NCBI GenBank assembly: GCA_003342815.1
Contig: PTEX01000012.1
Coordinates: forward strand, 2,899,761-2,963,760
Length of the DNA: 64,000 nt
From: Eudromia elegans
Taxonomy: Eukaryota > Chordata > Aves > Tinamiformes > Tinamidae
Reading direction: 5' to 3'
Below, in pieces: positions 53,396 to 64,000 of the stretch (the first letter of the stretch is position 1; every line of letters starts with the position of its first letter). A program made the position numbers and the translations under genes. Below the pieces are notes generated by a model. The model was given only the letters and a program-made list of their open reading frames with translations, did not search any database and was not told the DNA's origin.

Positions 53396-56300
53396 ATGGT
53401 GTTAGCACTGCCTTGAGACCAGGAAGCATGCTGTACAACATCTCAAAATCCCTTACACTGGCTGCCAAAGAAAGATGCAGCAGGGGCTCAGGGCAGTTCC
53501 TAGAAGCAGTGTTGGTGAGCAGCCGTCACCACTGGTCCTTCCTGCAGACCTCTACCTCCACTTGTCCTTGTGAGCTTGACCGGCCCCACAGAGTGGCCTT
53601 TCTTCTTTCTGTCCCACCATAGGGAAGGAAAAGTATCTGAAAGTAGCTTTAAATGTTGACTACACTGCTCCGTTTTAGGTTGTGCTTTAAGTTCATAGAC
53701 CTTGTGTCTGAGAGAGACCCGTGTTCAACTCTCCTGTTTCTAGTAGCTACCCACAATCTGAAGACAGAGTGAGCAACCAGCATTTGTCCTTTTTGTAAAA
53801 AGGATTTAAAGCTGCTCAACAGTATAAACAAAACTCAAATCCTGTATTTGAATATATTGTACTTAATCTAAGTGGGTGTTTTGACCTGTGGGCAAATGGT
53901 GCTGACTTGTGCAGTCTGCAGAACCTGGGGCTCTTTGAGGCTCCAGAGCCTGAGTGAGTAGCTCCAGCCACACGTCAACCTCGTGCCCTGGTGACATCCA
54001 GGCACAAAGCAGTGTTTCACCCTAACTCCCACTGCTTCCAAGGGGAAGAAACCCTCTATGGTCCCCAATGTAGCCAGCCAGGGATGTGGGGGAACTGCAT
54101 GCAGATGTCACTTCAGGAGCCAGATGAGGGCTGATGCAATGCTTGTTTTTTTGGGGAATGAGGTTTTTCTCTGTCTTGGTCACTTTTCTTGTTTCAGCAG
54201 GAAAAAGCATATACCTTTCTAGAAATATAGCAGATTCTCTTCAATCTCTGTAGAAATCATTATCATACTTCCAAATAATTTACTTTTGTTTCGGGAGCTG
54301 CTCCCCAGTTCCCTTTGTTTGATTTTGTTTTATCCCTCCTATTAAGAGGTTGAGTTGCCAAAGGGAGTAATTCTGGTGGTGTTATATAACGGCTATGTGC
54401 TGTGGTATCAATCATTTAATCTCTGGAGGTATTTCACAAATTCCTGCCTTCCCAGGGAAGAATAGGTCAACAGTGACAGATTCTTCTTCTGGGCTTTAAA
54501 ATACATCTGAGACGTGAAGCTAAGAGAGATGTTTTGGTTATACTTGTAAATATTTATTACTAAGGAGCGCCTCTAGTTGATATAGAGAGGGCTGTAGAGG
54601 TGTCCTTGGCATCCTTATAGGCAATTTCCTATAAATTAACCGAGCTTGGAGATTAAATCATGTTCTCCAAGGTTGAAATAACCCATGAATTTTGCATTGT
54701 TTCATTTTGTATCTGGTATGTGAAGAAATTATAGGTAAATATAAAACAATCAAAATTCCATAATATCTGTTCAGAGCATTTCACAACAACGATCTTCACT
54801 TTAAAACCTCTAACACCTTACAATAAAAATTCATATTTCTTTGCCAGTAGCTGAGATGTTAAGATGAAACTAAAAATAAGTGGTGACATCTTCTTGGGAT
54901 TTGGCCTGGAGTAGACAGTTCAGGTGGAATAATGTGAAATTGGTCACATAGCCATGTGCTTTAAACCACAAGTAGTGATGGATACTCAGACAGACTTTTT
55001 TTTAATGTAGCCATAAATTTAAAATGTTTGGAAAAAATAATGGGGGAAAAAGCAGCTGTTACCACAGCCCAACTTCAGAAGAAAACAGTTAAGTTTGCAA
55101 AGCTGCGGGAGGTGGATTTCAGTCCCTGCTCAGCTGGTGCGTGGCCTGAAACACAAACTAAATACGCCCCCAGCGCCGGCTTCTGCAGGAGCGCCAGCAC
55201 GAGCACGGTCCTGAGGACAGAGCAACAATAAAGGCCTCGAGAGCCCCACAGCTCTGCTCCCCCACAAATTGTTTGGCTCAAGACCAGTATGGCACAAATC
55301 AAATCACTTTCATTCCATGTTAAATCACATTTGCTTTCTATTTTTTTTCAAAATAACTTTTTGTGGTACCTTTTGACATTTATTTTTCCATAAAGGTTGT
55401 AATGAGAATTATTAATTATGGAAGAGTTGATGTTCTAGCAGCTTTTTGCCTCGAGCTTTCCTCTTGCCACCACACATTCCAACTGCTCCTGCTGCTCTGC
55501 ATGGGACCAAAGAACTGCTGAAAAAGTGACACTGTCTTTTCCCAGGGCTTGACACCTGAGGAATAAACCTGAGCTGTCTCCTTGCCACTCCATCCCACCT
55601 TATGGCAAACTGCTGAATTCAGAGATGTTAATGAGGCCAATTACTGGGAAATGGGTTTAAGCCTGTGCACGTGGTGAATTTGCCACTCTAGGAAGATTTG
55701 TTTGGGGGGATCAATTTGGCCAAGTTCCCTTTTGATTATAACCCTGATTGATATCGCAGGTAACGTTAGGAAGGAGCAAACTTGTCGCATAGAGGAGTCC
55801 TGAGAAACCCAAACCTTCCCTGCTGCCAGAATGGCACGTGTGGCCATGGGCCGCCATGCCCCTCAGTTCAATTACAGCTAGCTCAGGGTAGATTTTGTAG
55901 TTGCTGGACTAAAAGGCTGCATATTATCTCCAGGTCTCAGTCCAGATTTTTTTTTTCCCCTGAAATAGATTTGTTTCTGTTAAAAGCCTCTTCTGCAGCA
56001 TTATCTCTGGAATAAAAATGCAACGTGCAAAATAAGATGCCAGGGCAATCAAGTCTTGTCTTTTCTGGAACCTCATCCCTTTCTTACAGCATTAGTCAAC
56101 ATGGTTAATGCAGCCCAAGGAAAACTCTTCTGACCTATACTGTATGATGGGCAGAAGCTAAAAAAGCACCTTGGAGCTCTGCCTCTTAGCATCTCCGTAA
56201 CCTCAAGTAGCCACTTTTTCACTCCTCTGGCCAGCTTAGTGATGGAGCAGCTCCTCAGGATGGTCAGATGGTCTTTGCTGAGCTGGTTATTTGTATAGGC

Positions 56301-59059
56301 TGCCACGTGTGCAGGGAAGGACGTAAAGAGAGGTAGGAAAGTGCCAAGGGCTTTATTTCATAGCTCTCCTTTCACACCCTTTCATCTTATATGTGGTTTC
56401 TGCTTGCAAAGAAGGCCCAGCAGAGGCCCGCAGACCCGTGGCTGCAAGTACCACACATGGGCAATAGGGCCATCTTCTCCAGCCTTCCCCTCGTGGCCGT
56501 CACCTACAGGTCCTTCGGAACTGTCTGGGGCAGCAGCCGCTTCTGTGTGAGGGCGGAGTGGCCCCCGGGAACCAGCGCTGAGCTGGAGCTCTCGCTGCAG
56601 CGCTTGCCAGGGTGATTCCTGCCTCTCTGCCGCTTGCCATGCAGAGACAGGCGGTCTTGCAAGGCAAATCCTGTGGTCGCATGCAGGGATTTCTGTCTCC
56701 TTGCTCAAGTGAGGGCTCCAGGATAGTTGGGGCTCTCTGCTGTAATAAAACAAGTGTTTCTTGCCTGGTTTCAGAGGCAGAACTGCTTTAAATAGCTTGC
56801 TTAGGAAGCCTAGTACTCGGAGACCATTAAAAATGTCAACTTATCACACAGACCTCTTAAAAGCGGGAGGAAAGGGCATGGGCAACTGTGTGGTAACTGA
56901 AGGCAAGTATTGATTTCCTCATTGCAACCCGAGCACACAATCAGGCATACTAATGGCATGGGGCTTGGGTGAATTCAGCTTCGATAGGTCGTCTCTCAAA
57001 AAGCTCGGGAGAATCAAAACGGGGGCTGTTTTCAGCTGAATAGGCACAGAGGGCTCTCCATAATTCTGTGTTTTCCTGCCATTACCTTATTTCCAAAGGA
57101 GAGGGAGAGTGCTGTGTTCGTGAATGCTAGGTAAAAGCTGCTGCGTTTCTGCAGAGCAATAGCCCAGGTTTGTCTGAGTTGGAAATGAGAACCTGGTTAG
57201 AGGGAGTGAATTAAGTCTCAGGTGCAATGCCTCTGATTTGCACGAGGGAAGGGGGGAAGTGCTAAGTGAATGGAGGAAATTGCAGCATTATGCGTTGTGA
57301 GAGCAATTCTTTCCATCCTTGTAGCTAATGGACTGAACAGAAAGTGAACAATTTGTTTCATACGATGATTCACCAACACTCTGTCAGAGTTTCCAATTCT
57401 GAGCTCAGTTTCATATTCAGCCCCCTGTTTACTAGTGAAATAGTACAATTATCTGTCTACCTCTTACATTTTATAAACAGGCAAGGCTGAAGTATCTGAA
57501 AAGAATAAAAATAACTGTATAAATCCTGGCTGTTTAAGGCTGAAAGAAGGGGATGTGAAGCAAGCGTTATCTTTCCAGTGGATTATTAGAACACCCCTCT
57601 AAAAATGAAGTTAAATATCCTGGGAAAATAGGTCAGAAGGGAAGAAATACCAATGGAAGTCAGATTTCAAATTTGGTTTAATGTTTTCCCCAACTGGTTT
57701 GTGGAGAGAATTCACAAAACATTTCCTAGTTGAATTCCCTTGTCAAATTGTCAATAGTAAAATAGTTGGAGCTGTAACAGCTGAATTGGCCACATAAAGC
57801 TCGGGTGAAAACGCGATGCCTCTCCCAGAGGCATGTGGTAAGTGTGCTGAGCTGCCTTACAAGACAGGATGACATTTCACTGCCTTTAACCCCGGTTTCA
57901 TTGAGCACGGGAGTCACTTGGACTGTAAGGAGTTGGAGCTTTGAATCTGGAAATGTCTCTGAGCCTGCCCTGGCCACACACACGCACTTCTTGCTAGTGG
58001 GATTGCCGAGCTGGAATGAGGAAGGCTCTGGGAACATCCTTCCAGAAGAGTGCAATTAGTCACTTATGAATCACGGAAACTCAGGAATGTGAAGGAAACT
58101 AAACTGGGAAAAAAAAGACGTTTCTTGTATGTTGGCCAGCAAGTGATACAGTGGAAACGCTCCCTTTTCTGCACCATGGTGTGCGGGGAGCCCAGTCTCC
58201 CTGGCACTCTCCCCCTCGCCCTCTGAGGCAGCGCTTTTTCCCCGTGATTCTCTGTTGCATCCGTATTTTCAGTTCCCGAGGGCACTACAACATAATGAAA
58301 GGTGATTCGTGTTTCCCTTTCAGACGACAGCTCATATTTGCTCCTACAGAAAGTGCCTTTATTTCTTGCTGATTTCTCAGAAGTGTTTTGTGGTAATATG
58401 ACAGACAGTACATCTGCTTTCACGTGTTTGCCTGAGTGCATTCGGCCGGCACATGTCCTTCACTCTCTGATATTTCTCAACACTGGGATCTGTAATGCCA
58501 AAACAAGCCCCAACCCCTCCTAGATCTTAAAAGAAGATTAAAACAAACAAAATAAGCAGCTATCTTGTTGTCCTCATTCCCTTCTGTTTGAATGTACCAT
58601 TTGCTGTAATTAATCTTGTGTTTGGGTGCTCAGTTAGGCAATAACACTGTTGAAATTTGATTTTTCAGAGTGTATAAGTGTGTATGTGTAAATTAAAAAG
58701 AGGCCAGATTATTTTCCAGGCAGATTTTTTCTGTGGTCTCCGATGTCCAGTTGCTGCCCAAGGTTCTATAAAGTTGCATATGAGGTTCTCATGCAGCAAG
58801 CAGAGCAAACATTACATAACTAGCCCATATTGACTACCAGGTGCCTCGAAATGCTCAAGACACATAGAACATTTCGATCTGATAGCGTTTTCTGAGCCTC
58901 TTACCCAGTCTGCCTTCTGATGTTTTCTCTTCGATACACCGTGACCTTGCTGCAAACGCGGTGCCTTCTGCTTGGCGCTCGCATGGGCAGATGGACAGTG
59001 GTGCCAGCAAAGGCTTCTCCATACTCAGGCCGTTAGACTCCCCCTTGTCATGCCTCAGA

Positions 59060-59360
59060 AGGGTGATAACTGGTTAGCTAAAGCTAATGGGTTTAGACAA
59101 GTGCTTAACTCGGCTTAAAGAAATACTGCCTCTGTGAAGCAACAGCCTTTTGATAGATATTTAAAACTTCACTTCTTTGCCAGCTGCATCTATTAGTAAT
59201 TGTACTTCACCAGCTGATCACATCTCATAATTACATTTACTTGTCCCAGCCTAGAGAAGAGCTCAGTTCATTTATCCAAGTATTGATTAACTGGTATAGT
59301 CAAGATTACTTTTCTTCACCGTGGATGGATAACCATTAATAATGTTATAATTACAGCACA
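59060..59360. promoter_or_regulatory. Candidate conserved non-coding element with paired E-boxes
   Basis: Two CAGCTG E-boxes (59181-59186 and 59211-59216) 30 bases apart, with TAATTG (59197-59202) between them and palindromic TAATTA (59228-59233) after. This clustering of bHLH and homeodomain sites resembles developmental enhancers. Inference only. Confidence 0.3.
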
Positions 59361-62300
59361 GAAAGGATGGTGATGAGGGGCCAGATAGGAACTTCAATAG
59401 ATAAGTAGACAGACATTAGTTATATAATGTAGAAAAAAATGACATGCACTGTATTAAGGGGGGAGTTATTAACGCAAGGAAATAGTGAGCAGCTTTAATG
59501 GGTTTGCTGCACACATGGGGTTTCTCCAGGAAGGCGGCCCTGGCGGTGAGGGAGTCTCTGCAGGCGAGGCCAGGGAGATGTTTGCCTTGCTGGCCCATTA
59601 GGGCACCCGGTGCTTTGCACGGCAGTTACGGCGTGGAAGACGCACTGCTGTGGGCTGGTGGTGGATGGCTGGAGCTCTGCCGGTATTGGCACCCTGAAGC
59701 CGCAGGAGCAGCGGTACTTGCACGAAACCTGAGTGTGGTTTTAGCTCTCCGTCCGGTCTGGTCAAGAAGGAAGCGGGAGGGAGGCCGTGGTGCAGGCTGC
59801 GGGGCCTTCCTTCTGTCCTGCCCTGTCGCATGGAACCCCCAGCGAGTCTCGCTGCCCCTGCATGGGTGAGACCGGGACTCAGTGCCTGGCTGGGGAGAGG
59901 GCGGCTCCAGCCCCAGCGATACTTAAAACCCGGCTGGAGTTGCTCCTAGGCAGCCTGCTCGAGCTGGCCTGCCCTCGAGCAGATCTCCAGGCACCTCTTC
60001 CAAACGTGGCCAGTCTGTGGTTCCACATCAGTATATTTCTGTTATTTGCTGTAATAATAATGCCCTTGGAAGCTTTGCCTTCTCCTTCCAAGCCAGATGT
60101 GCATAATACGGCAGTTCACATCTAGGGTTTTTTGTGGTAGGACTCACAACTGTGTCCACTTAATGTTTTCTTGTCTGAGCCATCTCTCATGCTATTGCTT
60201 AATTATATTAGAAGCATTAATCACTGAGTTTTGCTCCTAACTCAGAGTCTAAGTACTCTTCTAATCTCTCATAAATGGACTAAAGAACTGAAATAAACTA
60301 ATGCACAGAGGAATACAATTCTGCAAAAGAAGGCAGCAACTTGTAGCTTATTTAACTTAGTGCTGTAAGCCTGTTTCTGGCTTTTTCCTGTAAATATCCA
60401 GTGTTTTTGAGGTGCTCAGTGTCTGTAGACTGAGTCAAGTGAGGCATCCCTTGCAGAGCAGCAAAGAAATCCTGTGCAGATCCTTCTGCTTCAGACAAAC
60501 ATCAGAAGAAATTTCTCAGCCTTTTGGGTGTCAAATCCACAAATCCAAAGACCACGTAGCTTTGCATTGATCTGAGGGTGCTGGTTTTATAGTTGAAGTA
60601 CAACTTGAGAAAATTATTTTCCGGAGCAAATAAGTTCATATTCTTAATTTCTTTGACCCCATTATGCAGACTTCACCTAATTTCAAGGGTCTGTTCCCAA
60701 ATCAATTCTAAAACATGGTCAGTTAATCTGCTTTTCATCCATCACAGAGGACAGACGTGACCCTTTCTGCCAAACAGCTCCGAGCTGTAGGTGGTGGGTG
60801 TGCTTGTGTTCCCACAGACAGCCCCTTCTTCTGCCTTGTGCTGGATTATTAACACATTTTATGTAAATGCCTGGTTATATCAGACTCTGCGTGTTTGCAT
60901 GTTTGGGCAGTATTTCACCTATCTGATAAGGCTAGAGGGACTCACCCTTGCAATGCACTTTATATTCTAACAAACTAGGGTTAATTTGGTGCCAAGAGAA
61001 CAGGTTTTAATGCTCTTTCTCAAGACATTAAACTGCCAACATTAACTTGCTATGCTTAACTCTCAGGGTCTACAAGGGGATGGTGTGAGCAAATTTGATA
61101 GCAGTTCTGGTGGCATGTGCATGTAAATCAGGTAGGGAGTTCGGCAAGAGGGATCCCAAGCTAAGATCATGCGATACTTTCCAGAGGCAAAACGAACCAA
61201 ATTAAAAGTAATCTAAGACTAAATTTTCTTTCTCATGGTATTGGTAGTTTGGGTGTTTCATCTGATTAGTGTAGGTGGATTGTTTAAAAAGCATAGTTCA
61301 TTAATTCTGTTGTTAATTGAAAAGTGGAGAGCTGCTCTGACCCAGTCTGAAATATAAACCCCTTTTTTGCCAGTGCAAATCTTGATATTCATTTAATTCA
61401 TTGCTTTCGGTGACCTATATTCCCTTCCTCCCCTCCCTTTTCTTTGAAGTTCTCTAAAAAGATACAGCCCCTCATTTTTGATGATTTGGGTGCATAATTC
61501 AGGTGTGTCCTTTTTATAGACAGATGGAAGTAAAGGCTACTGAAGGGTAGATAAGCAATAATCTGTCCTATTCTCAAATACTGACTGTATGGCCCCTCTT
61601 TACCACGGCTATCATCAATGCAAAAGCTTTGTTAGACGTTATGGGATCCTTTGAAAAATCAAGAACTTGCAGAGGTTTTTATCTTTCTGTTAAAGGTAAG
61701 TATCTCAAAGCTTAAAGGCTTCTTCAGCACAGTCATTGCAAGCAGCTCCTTCTCTTCCTTAAACTGGCAAGGCGACAGCTTGCGCTCATCCCCCTAGTGC
61801 TGCTGTGACAGTCTGGTCACCTGGGGAGACAAGTGTCTCTCAGATGGGCAGATCCCAAGCCATTTTGGTAATTATAGGTGAAAACTAACACCTTGCCAGT
61901 GCGGATCCTGGAGCGCCCAGGGCTTGTGCTCACAGTAGGAGCCTGCCTGGAACAAATTGCTGCATTCAGCCCCAGCTCGTCCAGGGGACTCCAGGGGACT
62001 CCCTCGGTAGAGCATGTTGTAAATAGAATAATCAGGAGGTAATAATTTAATGGAGGGTCTTTTGCAAGCTCTTGAGCAGCTGGAGTTGAGAAAGCCCGTG
62101 CTAGGTAATGCAGCTACTTGATTGTCAGGTGCTGGCTGAGCATCAAACCAGACCTTCAAGTTGCAAACCAAAGTAATGCTCCTTCTGTGCAAAGGTTGTT
62201 TTTAATGTTCCTTGATTGCTTCTCCCAGTAACGTTTTCATCTTCCCCCAGCCTAGTCTTGCCTTTTTGCTGACCTTCACCAGGCGCTGAGGAAAACACTG

Positions 62301-63612
62301 GTCTCCTTATGGGATGGAGATGTGCTTACTGTCACCAGTGTCCCCAGCAGGCATGACATCCAGCTGTCAGTATTCTCTCCTTGCAAGAGTTAGTTAAAGT
62401 GGTGGCCAAGATGGTAGGATCCATGTGTTCATCAAATCCTTCCCTGAATGTAAGGGCTGGCGCCAAGATATAGGGACTGAAAGAGTAGTTTAGGCAAAGC
62501 GTACATATTTAAGTCCAAAAGCATGGAAAATGCTAGCTCCTTTTGCACTTGCTCTCTGGAGATATTTGGACTCCCGAAGTGCTGCAAGTTTTCACTCTGA
62601 CATTGCCCCATCCCTAGATCTTTGTAAAAACCCAGTCATGCCAATGTCAGGAGAAGTCCGAACCTGATTTGCAATTAGGCATCTCCCTGAGCAAACTTCC
62701 AGACAGTTGTGATGGGATTGGTATTCCCTGTTGGAATCAGGAGGACTAATTTCACAAGACAGGAAGGAGGGGACGTTTTGTTTTTAAAACAGAGACAGGG
62801 AGAGCCCCCTCCCTCCTGCCCCAGAACACAGTAGCCAGATGGGTGCAGAACTTGCCAACGGTATCAGACGATTTGGATTTTGCTGTCTCCAGCCTGAGAG
62901 TGGAACCCAGCGTCTTCTGGAGGTTTTCCAGTCACCTCTGTGGTGAGGAAAGGGAGGCTCCATCTCTCCTCAGAATTACAGCTCTGTGAGCCAGAAACTG
63001 GAGGGTACAAAATGAAGCCCCAGTGTTAGGGAGGAACATAGTTTGCTTCGCTTCTTTTCTCTTAGCTTTGCTATGCCTGCTGAGTGAGCATTTCCCAGAG
63101 GAACAGCGAGCATCCAAGTCAGCATCAGTGCTATCTTCTCCTAGTAAAAAAAAAATAAATTCATTTTATTGTTCCATGGAAATACTCATTTGGCAACTGA
63201 CCACCTTGTGAGCAGCCAGGAGCAAGGAAGCAGGGATAATCCTTTATCTTGTGCCTCAGAGAAGGAGGACGTGGTTGTCAACACGGCAAGAGACGGGGAG
63301 CCCCTTTAGCCGGTCACCGCACTTGCTAACGCAGGAGCGGCAGCAGGCAGGGTCGGTAAGAGCCATAAGGGTGTCCTGAGCACAGACACAGCCGGGGAGG
63401 AAGGACGGAGACCGCAGCCTGGCTGAGGCCTCCCCTGGGCCCAGCGGGCACCACGGAAATGACTAAGACAATTAAAACTGCCAAATGCATTTTGCATCCC
63501 TATTGGTTTGGACTCCTGAGGTAGTGGAAAGCCAGCGCTAAAATAGCCTTTTTGCATTTTGGATTCCAGGATGAATTGGCAGGATGAGCAGTCTGTGAAA
63601 AAGAAAGGTTTC

Positions 63613-63633
63613 TTTTTTTTTTTTTTTTTTTTT
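63613..63633. repeat. Poly-T tract (21 T)
   Basis: Homopolymer in intergenic DNA; no attached retroposon recognised. Confidence 0.9.
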
Positions 63634-64000
63634 AAATGAAGAGAGTTGAGGTGCAAGTCTATGGAGAAATTGTAACTATGGATTCTGATCATGCTGTTTT
63701 TGGCAGAGATGATTCTTAGGGCAGAAGTGCTCTTAAACGAATACTAAATAGTAAAGACAAGAACATGCAGAGGAGCTATGTGGAAAGTTCATTTAATTTA
63801 GAGAGAAATTGCATTTTTTTTCCTATAATTGCATTTAAAATACCTTCCCTGTATCCAAGATGCAGGCTATTTGATGAATTAACAAGACTGGCATGACTGA
63901 GTTGTAGAGTATCAAATCTAAGCTTTTGATAAAACAAGTGAATTTCTAACTCTTTTTTTTGCCAAGAAAATCTTTCCACCATGTAATTAGCTTAATGTTG

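Larger units (their letters stand above)
51276..64000. other. Intergenic DNA downstream of TPH2, no supported gene
   Basis: In other vertebrates the next gene is TRHDE, on the same strand; I see no exon of it. The region alternates AT-rich blocks that look like conserved non-coding elements (around 52020-52500, 54360-54720, 59060-59360 and 60840-61330) with GC-rich patches (about 55080-55260, 56400-56720, 59500-59960) that hold long frames without recognisable proteins. It also holds an old CR1 copy (53140-53395) and a T run at 63613-63633. Confidence 0.6.

Noticed and set aside
59498-59869. A 123-codon open frame in a GC-rich patch, with overlapping frames on the other strand
   Set aside because: Open frames on both strands are expected from high GC; no recognisable protein.
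60000-64000. First exon of TRHDE, the expected next gene
   Set aside because: No CpG island with a membrane-anchored peptidase N-terminus is visible; the gene probably starts beyond the window.

Overview
The window is vertebrate nuclear DNA, almost certainly from a bird. It is AT-rich and sparsely genic, and the recognisable repeats are CR1-type LINE copies of several ages, including a bird-type CR1 3' end. It holds one protein-coding gene that I can recognise: a complete neuronal tryptophan hydroxylase 2 gene (TPH2) on the + strand. TPH2 is the rate-limiting enzyme of brain serotonin synthesis. I rebuilt 11 coding exons between 7686 and 49790. They join in frame into 488 residues (human TPH2 has 490), with the TPH2-specific N-terminus, the iron ligands (His316, His321, Glu361) and the C-terminal tetramerisation helix all present. 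No coding exon is broken.

Layout. 1-7257: intergenic DNA upstream of TPH2 with no gene I can support; one small GC-rich patch near 540-700 is open on the minus strand. 7258-8010: a CpG-rich promoter island with a 66-base assembly gap (7487-7552), a TATA box at 7617 and exon 1. 10002-11395: exons 2-4, ending in a compact exon 3/exon 4 pair separated by a 105-base intron with a GC donor. 14579-24266: exons 5-8 with medium introns. 24267-42170: the 17.9-kb intron 8, holding a CR1 fragment and an unusually long stop-free stretch with enhancer-like motifs. 42171-49790: exons 9-11, with a perfect palindrome just before the exon 10 acceptor. 49791-64000: the probable 3' UTR and then intergenic DNA with an old CR1 copy, several blocks that look like conserved non-coding elements, and scattered GC-rich patches.

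Nine of the ten introns start with GT; intron 3 starts with GC. I see no RNA gene, CRISPR array, bacterial sequence, retrovirus-like element or toxin gene. I found no undescribed multi-gene system. The observations most worth checking are the GC-AG intron with its out-of-frame GT competitor, the hairpin at the intron 9 acceptor, and the candidate regulatory blocks in intron 8 and downstream of the gene. The calls on conservation are pattern judgements and need an alignment to settle.
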